Below are positions 55,198 through 63,805 of a stretch of DNA of 64,000 nucleotides, in pieces. Numbering within the stretch: the first letter of the stretch is position 1; every line of letters starts with the position of its first letter. The notes below the pieces were generated by a model. The model had not been told where the DNA came from. It worked only from the letters and a program-made list of their open reading frames with translations, and did no database searches. The position numbers and the translations under genes were made by a program. Origin of the DNA: Chryseosolibacter sp964438975 (GTDB lineage: Bacteria; Bacteroidota; Bacteroidia; Cytophagales; Cyclobacteriaceae); the NCBI GenBank assembly GCA_964438975.1, contig CAYTMU010000018.1:4170-68169 (forward strand), in the 5' to 3' direction.

Positions 55198-56433
55198 ATG
55201 TCCTTGGCTCAAACTATATTCTCCCAACTCCGCGCGAATGCACTGGCTATCGTCATCGCTGCCTTCGCAACCCTACCGGCACAGGCTCAACTTGCCAAGG
55301 GGAAATGCAAGTTTCTCGGCAATGTAATTCCCGGGTCAACCCCCGCGGCCTTCGGCGCCTACTGGAACCAGGTCACACCGGAGAATGCCGGAAAGTGGGG
55401 CTCCGTGGAAACTGAACGCGACAACATGGACTGGAGCGCACTCGACAACGCCTATAGCTATGCGCAGAGTAATGATTTCCCGTTCAAACAACATACGTTG
55501 GTGTGGGGCCAGCAACAACCCGGGTGGATCGATGGACTTACGGCAGACGAACAGAAAGCCGAAGTCGAGGAATGGATCAAAGCCTACTGCGAACGCTACC
55601 CTGAAACCGACGACATCGACGTCGTCAATGAACCGCTCCATGCTGTTCCTTCCTATGCGGCTGCCCTCGGCGGCAGCGGAACTACCGGATGGGATTGGCT
55701 CATCTGGGCTTTCGAAAAAGCACGCGAATACTGTCCCAATGCCAGGCTCGCCCTGAACGACTACAACATCCTCAGCAATGATGACGCGACGACCACGTAT
55801 CTGGAGATCATCGGTCTCCTGAAGGACAGGAATCTGATCGATATCGTAGGGGAACAAGGCCATTTCATGGAAACCACTTCCATTGCGACGATCCGGAAGA
55901 ATCTGGATCGTCTTCACGCTGCGGGTCTTCCCATTCACATATCTGAATACGACGTAAACCTGGAAAACGACGCCGCGCAATCCGCGAAGTATCAGGAGCA
56001 ATTTCCAGTGCTCTGGGAACATCCCGGGGTTCACGGGATCACGTTGTGGGGCTACCGGCAGGGAGCGATATGGCGTGAACACGCCTACCTGCTTCGGAGC
56101 AATGGAAGCGCACGGCCTGCCCTGACATGGCTTGCCAAATATGTCAAAGAAAACCAAGGCGGCACATTCTGCAGTCCGGTGACGGGCATGCGTGAGTCTG
56201 AAGCAGACCTAGAAGTGTACCCGTTACCAATACGCGACGGGCGGTTCACCGTAAATCCAGGTAGGGGTACTGTCACTATCCGCATCTTTGATCTGAACGG
56301 CAATCCCAGGAAGACAATCTCTACATCCACCGACAGTCCCGTGCTTGTCGAATTCTACGAAGCAGCCGGACTTTACCTATTACACGTCTCTGACGGGGCT
56401 GCCGGGAGTTGGAGGAAAATAGTCGTGAATTAG
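55198..56433 (+). CDS. Secreted endo-1,4-beta-xylanase, GH10, with T9SS sorting domain
   Basis: This protein of about 411 residues has a signal peptide (ANALAIVIAAFATLPAQA), a GH10 barrel (about 35-320) with acid/base E145 (DVVNEPLHA) and nucleophile E250 (IHISEYDVN), and a C-terminal beta domain of about 75 residues (VYPLPIRDGRFTV through SWRKIVVN) with the form of a type A T9SS sorting signal. It should be exported across the outer membrane and cut xylan chains outside the cell. The frame is open to 55096, overlapping GH67 and the operator, so ATG 55198 is used. uxuA follows in the same direction. Confidence 0.93.
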   Translation: MSLAQTIFSQLRANALAIVIAAFATLPAQAQLAKGKCKFLGNVIPGSTPAAFGAYWNQVTPENAGKWGSVETERDNMDWSALDNAYSYAQSNDFPFKQHTLVWGQQQPGWIDGLTADEQKAEVEEWIKAYCERYPETDDIDVVNEPLHAVPSYAAALGGSGTTGWDWLIWAFEKAREYCPNARLALNDYNILSNDDATTTYLEIIGLLKDRNLIDIVGEQGHFMETTSIATIRKNLDRLHAAGLPIHISEYDVNLENDAAQSAKYQEQFPVLWEHPGVHGITLWGYRQGAIWREHAYLLRSNGSARPALTWLAKYVKENQGGTFCSPVTGMRESEADLEVYPLPIRDGRFTVNPGRGTVTIRIFDLNGNPRKTISTSTDSPVLVEFYEAAGLYLLHVSDGAAGSWRKIVVN

Positions 56434-56455
56434 ATAAATCCAATCTTTGCTAGCT

Positions 56456-57619
56456 ATGTTAATGGAACAAACGATGCGGTGGTACGGGCCGCACGACCCG
56501 GTGAGCCTGTGGGATATCCGACAGGCAGGGTGCACAGGTATCGTCACCGCTCTTCACCACATCCCCGTCGGAGATGTATGGACCGTGGAAGAAATCAACA
56601 AGCGACTCGCGCTAGCCGCGGAAGCAGGACTTACATGGACTGTCATTGAAAGCCTTCCTGTACACGAAGACATCAAAAAGCAGAAGGGCAACTTTCAGCA
56701 ATACATCGAAAACTATAAACAAAGCCTGCGCAACGTCGCCGCGTGTGGACTCAGAGTGGTTACATACAACTTCATGCCTATCCTGGATTGGATGCGTACC
56801 GACATCAACTACACGATGCCCGATGGCAGCAAGGCACTCTACTTCGAAAAACACGCATTTATCGCTTTCGATCTCTTCCTTCTGAAACGACCGGGGGCCG
56901 AAAAAGACTACACGCCCGGACAGATCCACAAAGCAAAAGCGCGCCTGGAGGAAATGACCGATCAGGAGAAAGAAACACTCTACCGCAACGCCTTGCTCGG
57001 CCTCCCGGGAAGTGAGGAACAATTCACCGAAGAGCAAATCCTCACTGCCTTAGAACAATACCGCGATATAGATGCAGACAAATTGAAACAGCATCTGTTC
57101 TACTTCCTGCAGCAAGTAATTCCCACAGCTGAAGAAGTCGGATTGAAGATGGCCATTCATCCCGACGATCCTCCGTACCCCATACTTGGACTTCCCAGGG
57201 TTGTATGTACCGAAGCAGACGCCCGGGAAATTATTGCTGCGGCACCATCGCCAGCCAACGGCCTGTGTTTTTGCACAGGCTCATATGGTGTGCGACCTGA
57301 CAATGACCTGCCGGGAATGCTGAGACGGCTGGGCGACCACATCCATTTCATTCATCTCCGCAACACCAGAGGAGATGGCGATGGCAACTTTTACGAAGCG
57401 GATCACCTAGACGGCGATACAGACATGTTCGCTGTCGTAAAAGAAATTGTTGCGGTAATGCGACGAAGAAATCTTTCGATCCCAATGCGGCCTGACCATG
57501 GCCATCAAATGCTGGACGACCTGAAGAAGACTACATACCCAGGCTACTCAGCAATCGGACGACTGCGCGGGATCGCGGAGCTGCGCGGCCTCGAACTCGG
57601 TATCGCCCGGTCGATCTGA
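56456..57619 (+). CDS. uxuA: Mannonate dehydratase
   Basis: This protein of about 387 residues converts D-mannonate to 2-keto-3-deoxy-D-gluconate in glucuronate breakdown. Family motifs are MRWYGPHDPVSLWDIRQAG, IVTALHHIPVGDVW, MAIHPDDPPYP, GLCFCTGSYG and FIHLRNTRGDGDG. The start is uncertain: ATG 56456, ATG 56462 and TTG 56447 are in frame. It begins 22 bases after the GH10 stop, so both should share a transcript, linking uronic acid released from xylan to central metabolism. uxaC and a mannonate oxidoreductase are not in the window. Confidence 0.95.
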   Translation: MLMEQTMRWYGPHDPVSLWDIRQAGCTGIVTALHHIPVGDVWTVEEINKRLALAAEAGLTWTVIESLPVHEDIKKQKGNFQQYIENYKQSLRNVAACGLRVVTYNFMPILDWMRTDINYTMPDGSKALYFEKHAFIAFDLFLLKRPGAEKDYTPGQIHKAKARLEEMTDQEKETLYRNALLGLPGSEEQFTEEQILTALEQYRDIDADKLKQHLFYFLQQVIPTAEEVGLKMAIHPDDPPYPILGLPRVVCTEADAREIIAAAPSPANGLCFCTGSYGVRPDNDLPGMLRRLGDHIHFIHLRNTRGDGDGNFYEADHLDGDTDMFAVVKEIVAVMRRRNLSIPMRPDHGHQMLDDLKKTTYPGYSAIGRLRGIAELRGLELGIARSI

Positions 57620-57675
57620 AAGGTTCGTCAAACTGCAGCAGTATCAACGCGATAGGCAAAGCCCGCACTTTTATG

Positions 57676-57683
57676 TACTTTTG
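57676..57683 (+). promoter_or_regulatory. Bacteroidota -7 promoter element for the Rieske oxygenase gene
   Basis: TACTTTTG matches TAnnTTTG and lies 17 bases before ATG 57701. No clear -33 element is visible. Confidence 0.45.
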
Positions 57684-57700
57684 CCTTTTACCTGAACCGC

Positions 57701-58756
57701 ATGGCAGCTGATCCGTCGTTGTTTCTGAAGAATTTGTGGTACATGGCTTTTCACAGCTCTTCCTTAAAAAAGGGAAAGCTCGTTGGAAAGGAGATACTCG
57801 GCGACAGAATCGTCTTTGGCCGTGATTCGAATGGAGAAGCCTTCGCCTTGCGCGACAATTGTCCCCACCGTGGTGTTCCTCTATCAGAAGGATGGTTCGA
57901 GAAGGATACGCTGCAGTGCTGCTATCACGGGTGGCAATTCAACACCCATGGAGTATGCCAAAACATTCCTGCCGTTGCGCCCGGAAGCAAAGTTGATTTC
58001 AGCAAGATCCGGGTATTCCGCTATCCGATCAAAGAGATCAGTAACACTATCTGGATCTATATCCCGGACAAAAAGCTGCATAGCACGGTAACGCCCCTTA
58101 CTCAGCCTCCCGATCTCATACTGGACAAGGCGAAGAACTTTCTACACGTGGAAACCGTGCTGCTTCCTGCAAACATCGATCACTCAGTCATCGGCCTCAT
58201 CGATCCCGCACACGTCACCTTCGTTCATCAATCGTGGTATTGGCGTTCGGCCCGGAAACTGAAGTTGAAAGAGAAACATTTCGAACCAACGTCCATGGGT
58301 TTCAGAATGGTGCGTCATGCGCCTTCCTCGAATTCAAAAGGTTACTCCGTGTTGAAAGGCACCTCTTCTACAGAGATAACGTTCGAGATCCCCGGAAACC
58401 GATATGAACACATCCGCGTGGGAGAGCGGCATGAGGTGATCTCGATCACGTTGTTGACGCCAATCAACGAACACACCACGGAACTGCATCATATTTTCTA
58501 TTCAACGCTTCCTGCTACACGCTGGTTCTGGTGGCCGCTTAAGCGACTGGGCAAGAAGTTCATCGGTCAGGATCTCGCAGTATTCATCAAACTGGCGAAG
58601 GGGCTGGAGAGCAACCCCACGCTGACACTTATCGGTGAGCCTGATGCCCAGGCCAAATGGTATTACGAAATCAAGCGTCTCTATCAGAAAGCGCAACAAG
58701 ACAAGACCGAATTCGTCAACCCGATACAAGGACAGACCCTGCACTGGGTCACCTGA
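57701..58756 (+). CDS. Rieske non-heme iron oxygenase (ring-hydroxylating or demethylase type)
   Basis: This 351-residue oxygenase alpha subunit has the Rieske 2Fe-2S ligands C54-x-H56 (NCPHRGVPLSEGW) and C73-x-x-H76 (CCYHGWQF), and a mononuclear iron site of the D-x2-H-x4-H form (LIDPAHVTFVH). The C-terminal GEPDAQAKWYYEIKRLY is typical of single-component-like members related to pheophorbide or vanillate-type oxygenases. The substrate is unknown; no reductase or ferredoxin partner is adjacent. It converges with the amidohydrolase gene with 8 bases between them. Confidence 0.88.
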   Translation: MAADPSLFLKNLWYMAFHSSSLKKGKLVGKEILGDRIVFGRDSNGEAFALRDNCPHRGVPLSEGWFEKDTLQCCYHGWQFNTHGVCQNIPAVAPGSKVDFSKIRVFRYPIKEISNTIWIYIPDKKLHSTVTPLTQPPDLILDKAKNFLHVETVLLPANIDHSVIGLIDPAHVTFVHQSWYWRSARKLKLKEKHFEPTSMGFRMVRHAPSSNSKGYSVLKGTSSTEITFEIPGNRYEHIRVGERHEVISITLLTPINEHTTELHHIFYSTLPATRWFWWPLKRLGKKFIGQDLAVFIKLAKGLESNPTLTLIGEPDAQAKWYYEIKRLYQKAQQDKTEFVNPIQGQTLHWVT

Positions 58757-58764
58757 GTATCTGC

Positions 58765-60126
58765 TTATTTCCTCAGTCTTTGCAACTGGTTGTCTATAAA
58801 ACGGCGATCGAGCCATTGATCACCGATCATCACGCCTGCGACCTTAGCACTATTCCGGATGTTGGTCAACGGGTTGGCATCAAGTAACACGAGGTCGGAC
58901 ACCGCGCCTTCCGCAATGATCCCCGAATCCTTCTTCCCCAGGTACTCAGCCACGTTCCGCGTACCAGTCACAAGAGCCTGGTAGGGGGTGAGACCCGACA
59001 AAACAAGGTATTCGAGTTCATGATGTGTCGAGAAACCCGGAACATTGAATACCTGCGGAGCATCGCACCCCAACAAGAGTTTTACACCGCCCTCCTGACA
59101 AGCCCGAATAAGATCACGCCGTAAATCGATAAAGCGTTTCACCCTTTCCGCATCGAAGGCCGGGTTACTGACCAGGTTGTTCTTACTGGAAATCCACTGG
59201 TCTCTCGTTTCCTTCTTCATGTAGACGTGGTGGGGGTCATTCAGGAAATCCTCTGGTGCAAAATCCGGATGGAACCATCTCTCCGCCAGCGCCTGAGTGG
59301 GAACTACCCATATGTTGTTATCGTGCAAAGCCTTTACCAACCGGGGAATCTGCGTGCGGTCCACTTTGTCGGCAAGGTGCATTCCAAACAAGCCAGCTTC
59401 TTTTTCCGGTATCCTCTCTATGCCCGGAACGATTCCTTCGACAAACCCATCGAGGTGATCGATTGAGGAATAGCCCGCTTCAATCGCACGCCATACACCC
59501 ACACCATAGGAAACATGCCCGGCAAACGGAATGTCGACCTCCTTTGCTGCCGACGCAATGGCATCGAACTTTGGTCTCGTGAGACCCGGGTGAAGCTTGA
59601 GATAATCGTAACCAGCCTCCTTCTGCCGGCGCACCATTTCGGCTCCGTCTTCGGGAGTCTTCACACTCATCCCATTGAACGACGGGCCCGTTGCGTAGAA
59701 ATGAGGTCCGAGAATTTCGCCCGCCTTCAGCTGTTCACGTACCTCCAAATGCCTCGGGTGTCCGAGCATTCCGCGAATGGTCGTGATGCCGTTAACTGCA
59801 AAAAGCATCAACACTTCCTTCATCGCCGCGACATCGTCGGAAGGTGGAACGTGGGCGTGCATCTCGGCCAATCCAGGGATCAGAAATTTTCCCTTACCGT
59901 CGACTACATGCGCACGGGCATCATGCTGAATCTGCGCGGCCGGACCGATCGCCACAATTCGTCCGGCTTGGGTGACGACTGCCTGATTTTCGAGAAGACG
60001 ATCGGTGTCCATCGGAATTACCGATACATTTTTGAAAACCACTTGTCTGCCGGTTGCCGAAACCGGTTCCTGCGCCCGCCCAATCATGGCGGCGAAGACA
60101 AATAAAAAAACTGCCAGGTATCTCAT
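58765..60126 (-). CDS. Secreted amidohydrolase-family metalloenzyme
   Basis: This 453-residue protein has a signal peptide (LAVFLFVFAAMIGRAQ) and the amidohydrolase fold: the metal HxH in GLAEMHAHVPP, further ligands in AGHVSYG and SIDHLDGF, and the catalytic Asp in LLLGCDAPQ; the C-terminal AEGAVSDLVLLDANPL is typical. Periplasmic members cleave imide or amide bonds or act as prolidase-like peptidases; the substrate is not readable. It is divergent from the ECF sigma gene, with about 120 bases between. Confidence 0.88.
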   Translation of the reverse strand: MRYLAVFLFVFAAMIGRAQEPVSATGRQVVFKNVSVIPMDTDRLLENQAVVTQAGRIVAIGPAAQIQHDARAHVVDGKGKFLIPGLAEMHAHVPPSDDVAAMKEVLMLFAVNGITTIRGMLGHPRHLEVREQLKAGEILGPHFYATGPSFNGMSVKTPEDGAEMVRRQKEAGYDYLKLHPGLTRPKFDAIASAAKEVDIPFAGHVSYGVGVWRAIEAGYSSIDHLDGFVEGIVPGIERIPEKEAGLFGMHLADKVDRTQIPRLVKALHDNNIWVVPTQALAERWFHPDFAPEDFLNDPHHVYMKKETRDQWISSKNNLVSNPAFDAERVKRFIDLRRDLIRACQEGGVKLLLGCDAPQVFNVPGFSTHHELEYLVLSGLTPYQALVTGTRNVAEYLGKKDSGIIAEGAVSDLVLLDANPLTNIRNSAKVAGVMIGDQWLDRRFIDNQLQRLRK

Positions 60127-60221
60127 ATCGCTTCGTTAAGAGTCCAAAAAAACACTACGTGTACGTCCCAAACGCCGCTTTGCGATTCATTCCGCGGTTT
60201 ACGTTTCGTAAAAAAAAGACG

Positions 60222-60229
60222 TATCTTTG
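60222..60229 (+). promoter_or_regulatory. Bacteroidota promoter for the ECF sigma gene
   Basis: TATCTTTG is an exact TAnnTTTG -7 element. TTTA at 60198-60201 stands 20 bases upstream, close to the TTTG -33 element. The predicted transcript would start only about 10-12 bases before the TTG start codon. Confidence 0.6.
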
Positions 60230-60245
60230 TTCAAATTATAAAATT

Positions 60246-60845
60246 TTGACTCCCGGCCAAACCATCACACTCTATCAGCCCCTGCTTCAGCAGATCGCTA
60301 TGCGTATGCTCAAGAGCAAGCCGGATGCGGAAGATGTGGTCCAGGAGACGTTTATCAAATGGCTGTCACAGGAGCAGGAGAAAATAAAGAACACAAAAGC
60401 ATACCTGGTTCGCGCCGTCACGAACAACTGTATCAACCACCTCAAGGTGTTAAAACAGAAGCGCCTTCACTATCTGGACTCTATTAACTGGCAGGATATA
60501 GTCGAGAAAGTCAGGGAAACTACTGATTTCTCCCATATTGACATCGAAGTTGAGATCAGCCGCGCGTTGCAAATCCTGCAACAGAAACTGGAACCGCTTG
60601 AACGGGCGGTGTACGTGCTGCGCGAGGTCTTTGATTTCGATTATAAAGCTTTGCAGCAGGTTCTGGACAAGAAACAGGATCATTGCAGGCAAGTATTTTG
60701 CCGGGCAAAGAAGAAATTAAGGGAAGAAACCGAACATTTTAATTCCGTATTCCAACCAAAGAAAGCGGCATTGCTTGAGAGTTTCCGCCATGCATGCGAT
60801 TTTGGCCAGCCGCTTGACTTGATCGCGCAACTGCGGGTGGGATAA
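60246..60845 (+). CDS. ECF-type sigma-70 family sigma factor
   Basis: This protein of about 199 residues has sigma region 2 (LLQQIAMRMLKSKPDAEDVVQETFIKWL) and region 4 (LEPLERAVYVLREVFDFDYKALQQVL, then HCRQVFCRAKKKL), like the SigJ-type ECF group, but without a long C-terminal extension. The frame runs back to 60054 inside the amidohydrolase gene, and no ATG suits the family start. TTG 60246, just after a good promoter, gives a normal N-terminus. No anti-sigma gene is adjacent; the next gene is a desaturase. Confidence 0.85.
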   Translation: MTPGQTITLYQPLLQQIAMRMLKSKPDAEDVVQETFIKWLSQEQEKIKNTKAYLVRAVTNNCINHLKVLKQKRLHYLDSINWQDIVEKVRETTDFSHIDIEVEISRALQILQQKLEPLERAVYVLREVFDFDYKALQQVLDKKQDHCRQVFCRAKKKLREETEHFNSVFQPKKAALLESFRHACDFGQPLDLIAQLRVG

Positions 60846-60961
60846 TTCTCCATTTTTTTACATTTTTTTCGTTGAATCTGTCACAAATACACCAATTCCT
60901 TGTCTTTCCATGTGAGGACTCCAACATCGTCCTCAGTTAAATACCGTAAACCGTAACATTC

Positions 60962-61729
60962 ATGATCATCATTGCAATTTTTGTAGCTCACTGGTACCTC
61001 TCCCTTTTTTTCCAGACTTTTTTCCTTCACCGGTATGCGTCGCACCGCGCGTTTACCATGAGTAAGACAACGGAGAAGGTGTTCTATGTGCTTACCTGGA
61101 TATTCCAGGGATCTAACTACCTGAGCCCTTATGGTTATGGCGTCATGCACCGCATGCACCATGCCTTTGCCGACACTGAAAACGATCCACATTCACCCAA
61201 ATATGACGAGACCATCTGGAACATGATGTGGAAAACAAAGACCATCTATTCTGCAATAGCAAATAAAAAGATGGTTCCGGACAAACGTTTCACAGAAGGA
61301 GTGCCTCAATGGGAAGCGTTTGACAAATTCGCCCGCTCATGGCCGTCCAGGATTTTCTGGGGAGTTGTTTATACATCGCTGTTTGTCGCTTTCGCTACGG
61401 CGTGGTGGCAGTGGCTGCTTCTGCCTGTTATGTTTCTGATGAGTCCTATTCACGGAGCAATTATCAACTGGTTTGCGCACAAATACGGCTATCGCAACTT
61501 TGAAGTAGGCGACACGTCTCGAAATTTCCTTCCTGTTGATTTCCTCATGATGGGTGAGAGTTATCACAACAATCACCACAAGCACGGTATGCGCGCCAAC
61601 TTTGGCGGTATCCGCTGGCATGAGATCGACCCTACATACCAGGTTATCCGGTTACTTGCCAAATTGAATGTGATCACACTCACCCGCCATAAAACGCTGG
61701 AAGTGGAACCAGTCAAGAAAGCGGCCTGA
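60962..61729 (+). CDS. Membrane fatty-acid desaturase (acyl-CoA desaturase type)
   Basis: This 255-residue integral membrane di-iron desaturase has three histidine boxes: HRYASHR, HRMHHAF and HNNHHKHG. About four membrane helices surround them. It should insert a double bond into fatty acyl chains, so it may adjust membrane fluidity. It lies 116 bases after the ECF sigma gene and is followed by a strong terminator. Confidence 0.93.
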   Translation: MIIIAIFVAHWYLSLFFQTFFLHRYASHRAFTMSKTTEKVFYVLTWIFQGSNYLSPYGYGVMHRMHHAFADTENDPHSPKYDETIWNMMWKTKTIYSAIANKKMVPDKRFTEGVPQWEAFDKFARSWPSRIFWGVVYTSLFVAFATAWWQWLLLPVMFLMSPIHGAIINWFAHKYGYRNFEVGDTSRNFLPVDFLMMGESYHNNHHKHGMRANFGGIRWHEIDPTYQVIRLLAKLNVITLTRHKTLEVEPVKKAA

Positions 61730-61752
61730 CCCTACAATCAAAGCACGGATAG

Positions 61753-61786
61753 AGCGGAGAGTCCCCTGGACCCTCCGCTTTTTTTT
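61753..61786 (+). terminator. Strong rho-independent terminator after the desaturase gene
   Basis: AGCGGAG (61753-61759) pairs with CTCCGCT (61773-61779), and an inner GTCC/GGAC pairs after one mismatch, leaving a 3-base loop. A run of eight T begins with the last base of the stem. Confidence 0.9.
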
Positions 61787-62108
61787 GAACGACACCGGGA
61801 TATCAGATAAAAAATACACCCTGCGAAATAAAGTGCAACACCAGGGCGTTACCATACGCCATCGATAACGCCGGATATTTATGACCGGGAAATTGTTAAC
61901 TTGATGGTTATTACCCCTCCCATGCCCATCCTGACATCTCCCATTGATCTTATGATCAAACCACGCGGAAAGCCGCGAAGCGGCCAACCTGGGAAAGAGT
62001 TTGCCAATGGCATAGGGGGAATTCGTCCGACCGTTGTCCTGTATCTGCGGATCAGCTGCAAAGCTGCTGTGGAATCATTTTTTTACTGACCATACTAACG
62101 TACGACAC
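61787..62108. other. Non-coding region with several short inverted repeats
   Basis: No convincing gene is present in this stretch; short open frames on both strands lack a start context or family. It holds four compact inverted repeats in order: TTGATC/GATCAA (61944-61959), CGCGG/CCGCG (61964-61977), TGCCA/TGGCA (62002-62012) and CAGC/GCTG (62053-62066), then a run of T (62078-62084) close to the sterol-desaturase start. The promoter of that gene must lie here. Confidence 0.5.
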
Positions 62109-63134
62109 ATGGACTTGAAATTCGGCGCTGACAAGATTGATCTTTCCAACCTCACCGATATTGGACAATCCGCTCCTGATCTACTGGTGTGGGCTGCTCC
62201 CGCAATGTTCTTTTTTGTAATCATCGAGTACGTTGTCTCCCGGTACCAGGGCAGACACCATGTTTACAACAAGAAAGAAACTATTGGTTCAACACTGGTT
62301 GGCATCGGCAATGTCGTCATAGGTGTAGCATTAAAGACCATACTTCTGTCACTCTTCGTCGTGACCTACAATCTTGTCCCATGGCGAATGGAGTTCAGTT
62401 GGTGGACGTTCTTACCCTGCTACATCCTTTTCGACTTCTGCAGTTACTGGGCGCATAACATCTCTCATCGCATGCGGTTCTTATGGGCAACGCACGTCGC
62501 ACATCACTCCGGCGAACACTTCAATCTTACGATTTCCTTTCGTCTCAGCTGGGTGCAGTATATCAAAGTATTTTTCTTCTTACCGGTCGCACTATTGGGA
62601 TTTCATCCCATTATCATATTTCTCGCCAACCAGATCGGTATTCTCTTTCAATTTTGGGTGCATACCGAATACATCGGTAAACTGCCTCCCTGGATCGAAT
62701 ATTGGTTTGCCACGCCTTCTAACCACCGGGTTCACCACGGCTCCCAACCCAAATATATTAACAAGAACTACGGCGCAACCTTTATCATCTGGGACCGCAT
62801 CTTTGGTACCTATCAGGAAGAGGACGACGAGGAAAAGGTCATCTACGGTATTACACACAACATCGACCACAAACACGATCCCATTCATATCAACTTTCAC
62901 GAATACGGCGATATCATTCGAGATGTAAAGTCAGCCGACACCTGGAAAGAACGATTTTTCTACATTTTCGGAGACCCTGAAGAGATAGGCACCTATAAGC
63001 ATGAAAAGGAACTGAAGTTGTCGGCAGGGTTATCTGAAAATGACAAGCCTTCACCCACTGTTGTACCGCGGAAGCCACAGACCGCTTCCGACCGCCCATC
63101 AAGACCCAACTTGCAAGATGCCGCAATCAAGTAA
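62109..63134 (+). CDS. Sterol desaturase/fatty acid hydroxylase family membrane protein
   Basis: This protein of about 341 residues is a membrane di-iron enzyme with the family's histidine boxes HNISHRMRFLWATHVAHHSGEH and NHRVHHGSQPKYIN, and about five membrane helices. The C-terminal tail (from about 300) is polar and of low complexity. Substrates in this family include alkylglycerols, carotenoids, sterols and fatty acids; the bacterial one here is not identified. ATG 62109 is chosen over 62034 because the extra residues read through the hairpin region. Confidence 0.88.
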   Translation: MDLKFGADKIDLSNLTDIGQSAPDLLVWAAPAMFFFVIIEYVVSRYQGRHHVYNKKETIGSTLVGIGNVVIGVALKTILLSLFVVTYNLVPWRMEFSWWTFLPCYILFDFCSYWAHNISHRMRFLWATHVAHHSGEHFNLTISFRLSWVQYIKVFFFLPVALLGFHPIIIFLANQIGILFQFWVHTEYIGKLPPWIEYWFATPSNHRVHHGSQPKYINKNYGATFIIWDRIFGTYQEEDDEEKVIYGITHNIDHKHDPIHINFHEYGDIIRDVKSADTWKERFFYIFGDPEEIGTYKHEKELKLSAGLSENDKPSPTVVPRKPQTASDRPSRPNLQDAAIK

Positions 63135-63191
63135 CTGACGCTTAAAAGCTGGATTTTTCTGCTTAACTTTCTTTAACTACTTAAATCAACT

Positions 63192-63764
63192 ATGACAAGC
63201 CACCGAACTATTGCCGCCGTATGCGGCATTGCATTCGCCGCAATTCTCCTGACAGCGTGCGACTCGACATTATCCTATAAAAAAGCCGTCAGTAAGAATC
63301 TGAAGAATTCAAATGATCAACGCCGTTTTGATGACGCGCGTTTCGTGATCGATGCCGCAAGTTACAACCTTCTCGCTACTGGCTTAGCCGAAGAAGCAAG
63401 CACATCCGGTTATTCCGCTGCCATCGTTACGTTGGCTAAGGAGAACCTGGAACATCACCAATCCATGCGAAAGGAACTGAAACGACTGGCGCGAAAGGAG
63501 AAAATCAAATTGCCCGGGCAGATGAGCGATAACCATCAAGCCCTTCTGAACCAACTCAAGAATACAGACCGCCGGTCATTTGATGAGATGTATATCCGGA
63601 TCATGAACGATATCACCGAAGAAAGCCGGACTACATTTTCTCAGCTCGCGACGGCAGCACAAAGCGCAGAGATCCGAAGTTTTGCCGCTCGTGAACTCGG
63701 AACATTCGATTCTCACAAAAGCAGACTTAAAACGGTTGAAACGGAATTGTTAAGGACTTACTGA
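63192..63764 (+). CDS. DUF4142 lipoprotein
   Basis: This 190-residue protein has a lipobox (AAILLTACDS) and a DUF4142 four-helix domain (about 45-185), with DARFVIDAASYNLLATGLAEEA and the ENLEHHQSMRKELKRLA helix carrying a His pair. DUF4142 proteins are ferritin-like in outline and of unknown role, often induced by stress. A TAACTTTC upstream resembles a -7 element. Confidence 0.88.
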   Translation: MTSHRTIAAVCGIAFAAILLTACDSTLSYKKAVSKNLKNSNDQRRFDDARFVIDAASYNLLATGLAEEASTSGYSAAIVTLAKENLEHHQSMRKELKRLARKEKIKLPGQMSDNHQALLNQLKNTDRRSFDEMYIRIMNDITEESRTTFSQLATAAQSAEIRSFAARELGTFDSHKSRLKTVETELLRTY

Positions 63765-63805
63765 GTTCTTGAGACTGCTTTACTTTATACCCGGTTTTCA
63801 GGTAT

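Noticed and set aside
55336..56157. Minus-strand open frame of 273 residues
   Set aside because: It is antisense to the GH10 catalytic barrel, which has both catalytic glutamates in frame.
61879..62089. Overlapping small open frames on both strands in the 61787-62108 gap
   Set aside because: Both are about 60 residues, with no start context and with composition driven by the short inverted repeats; kept as non-coding.
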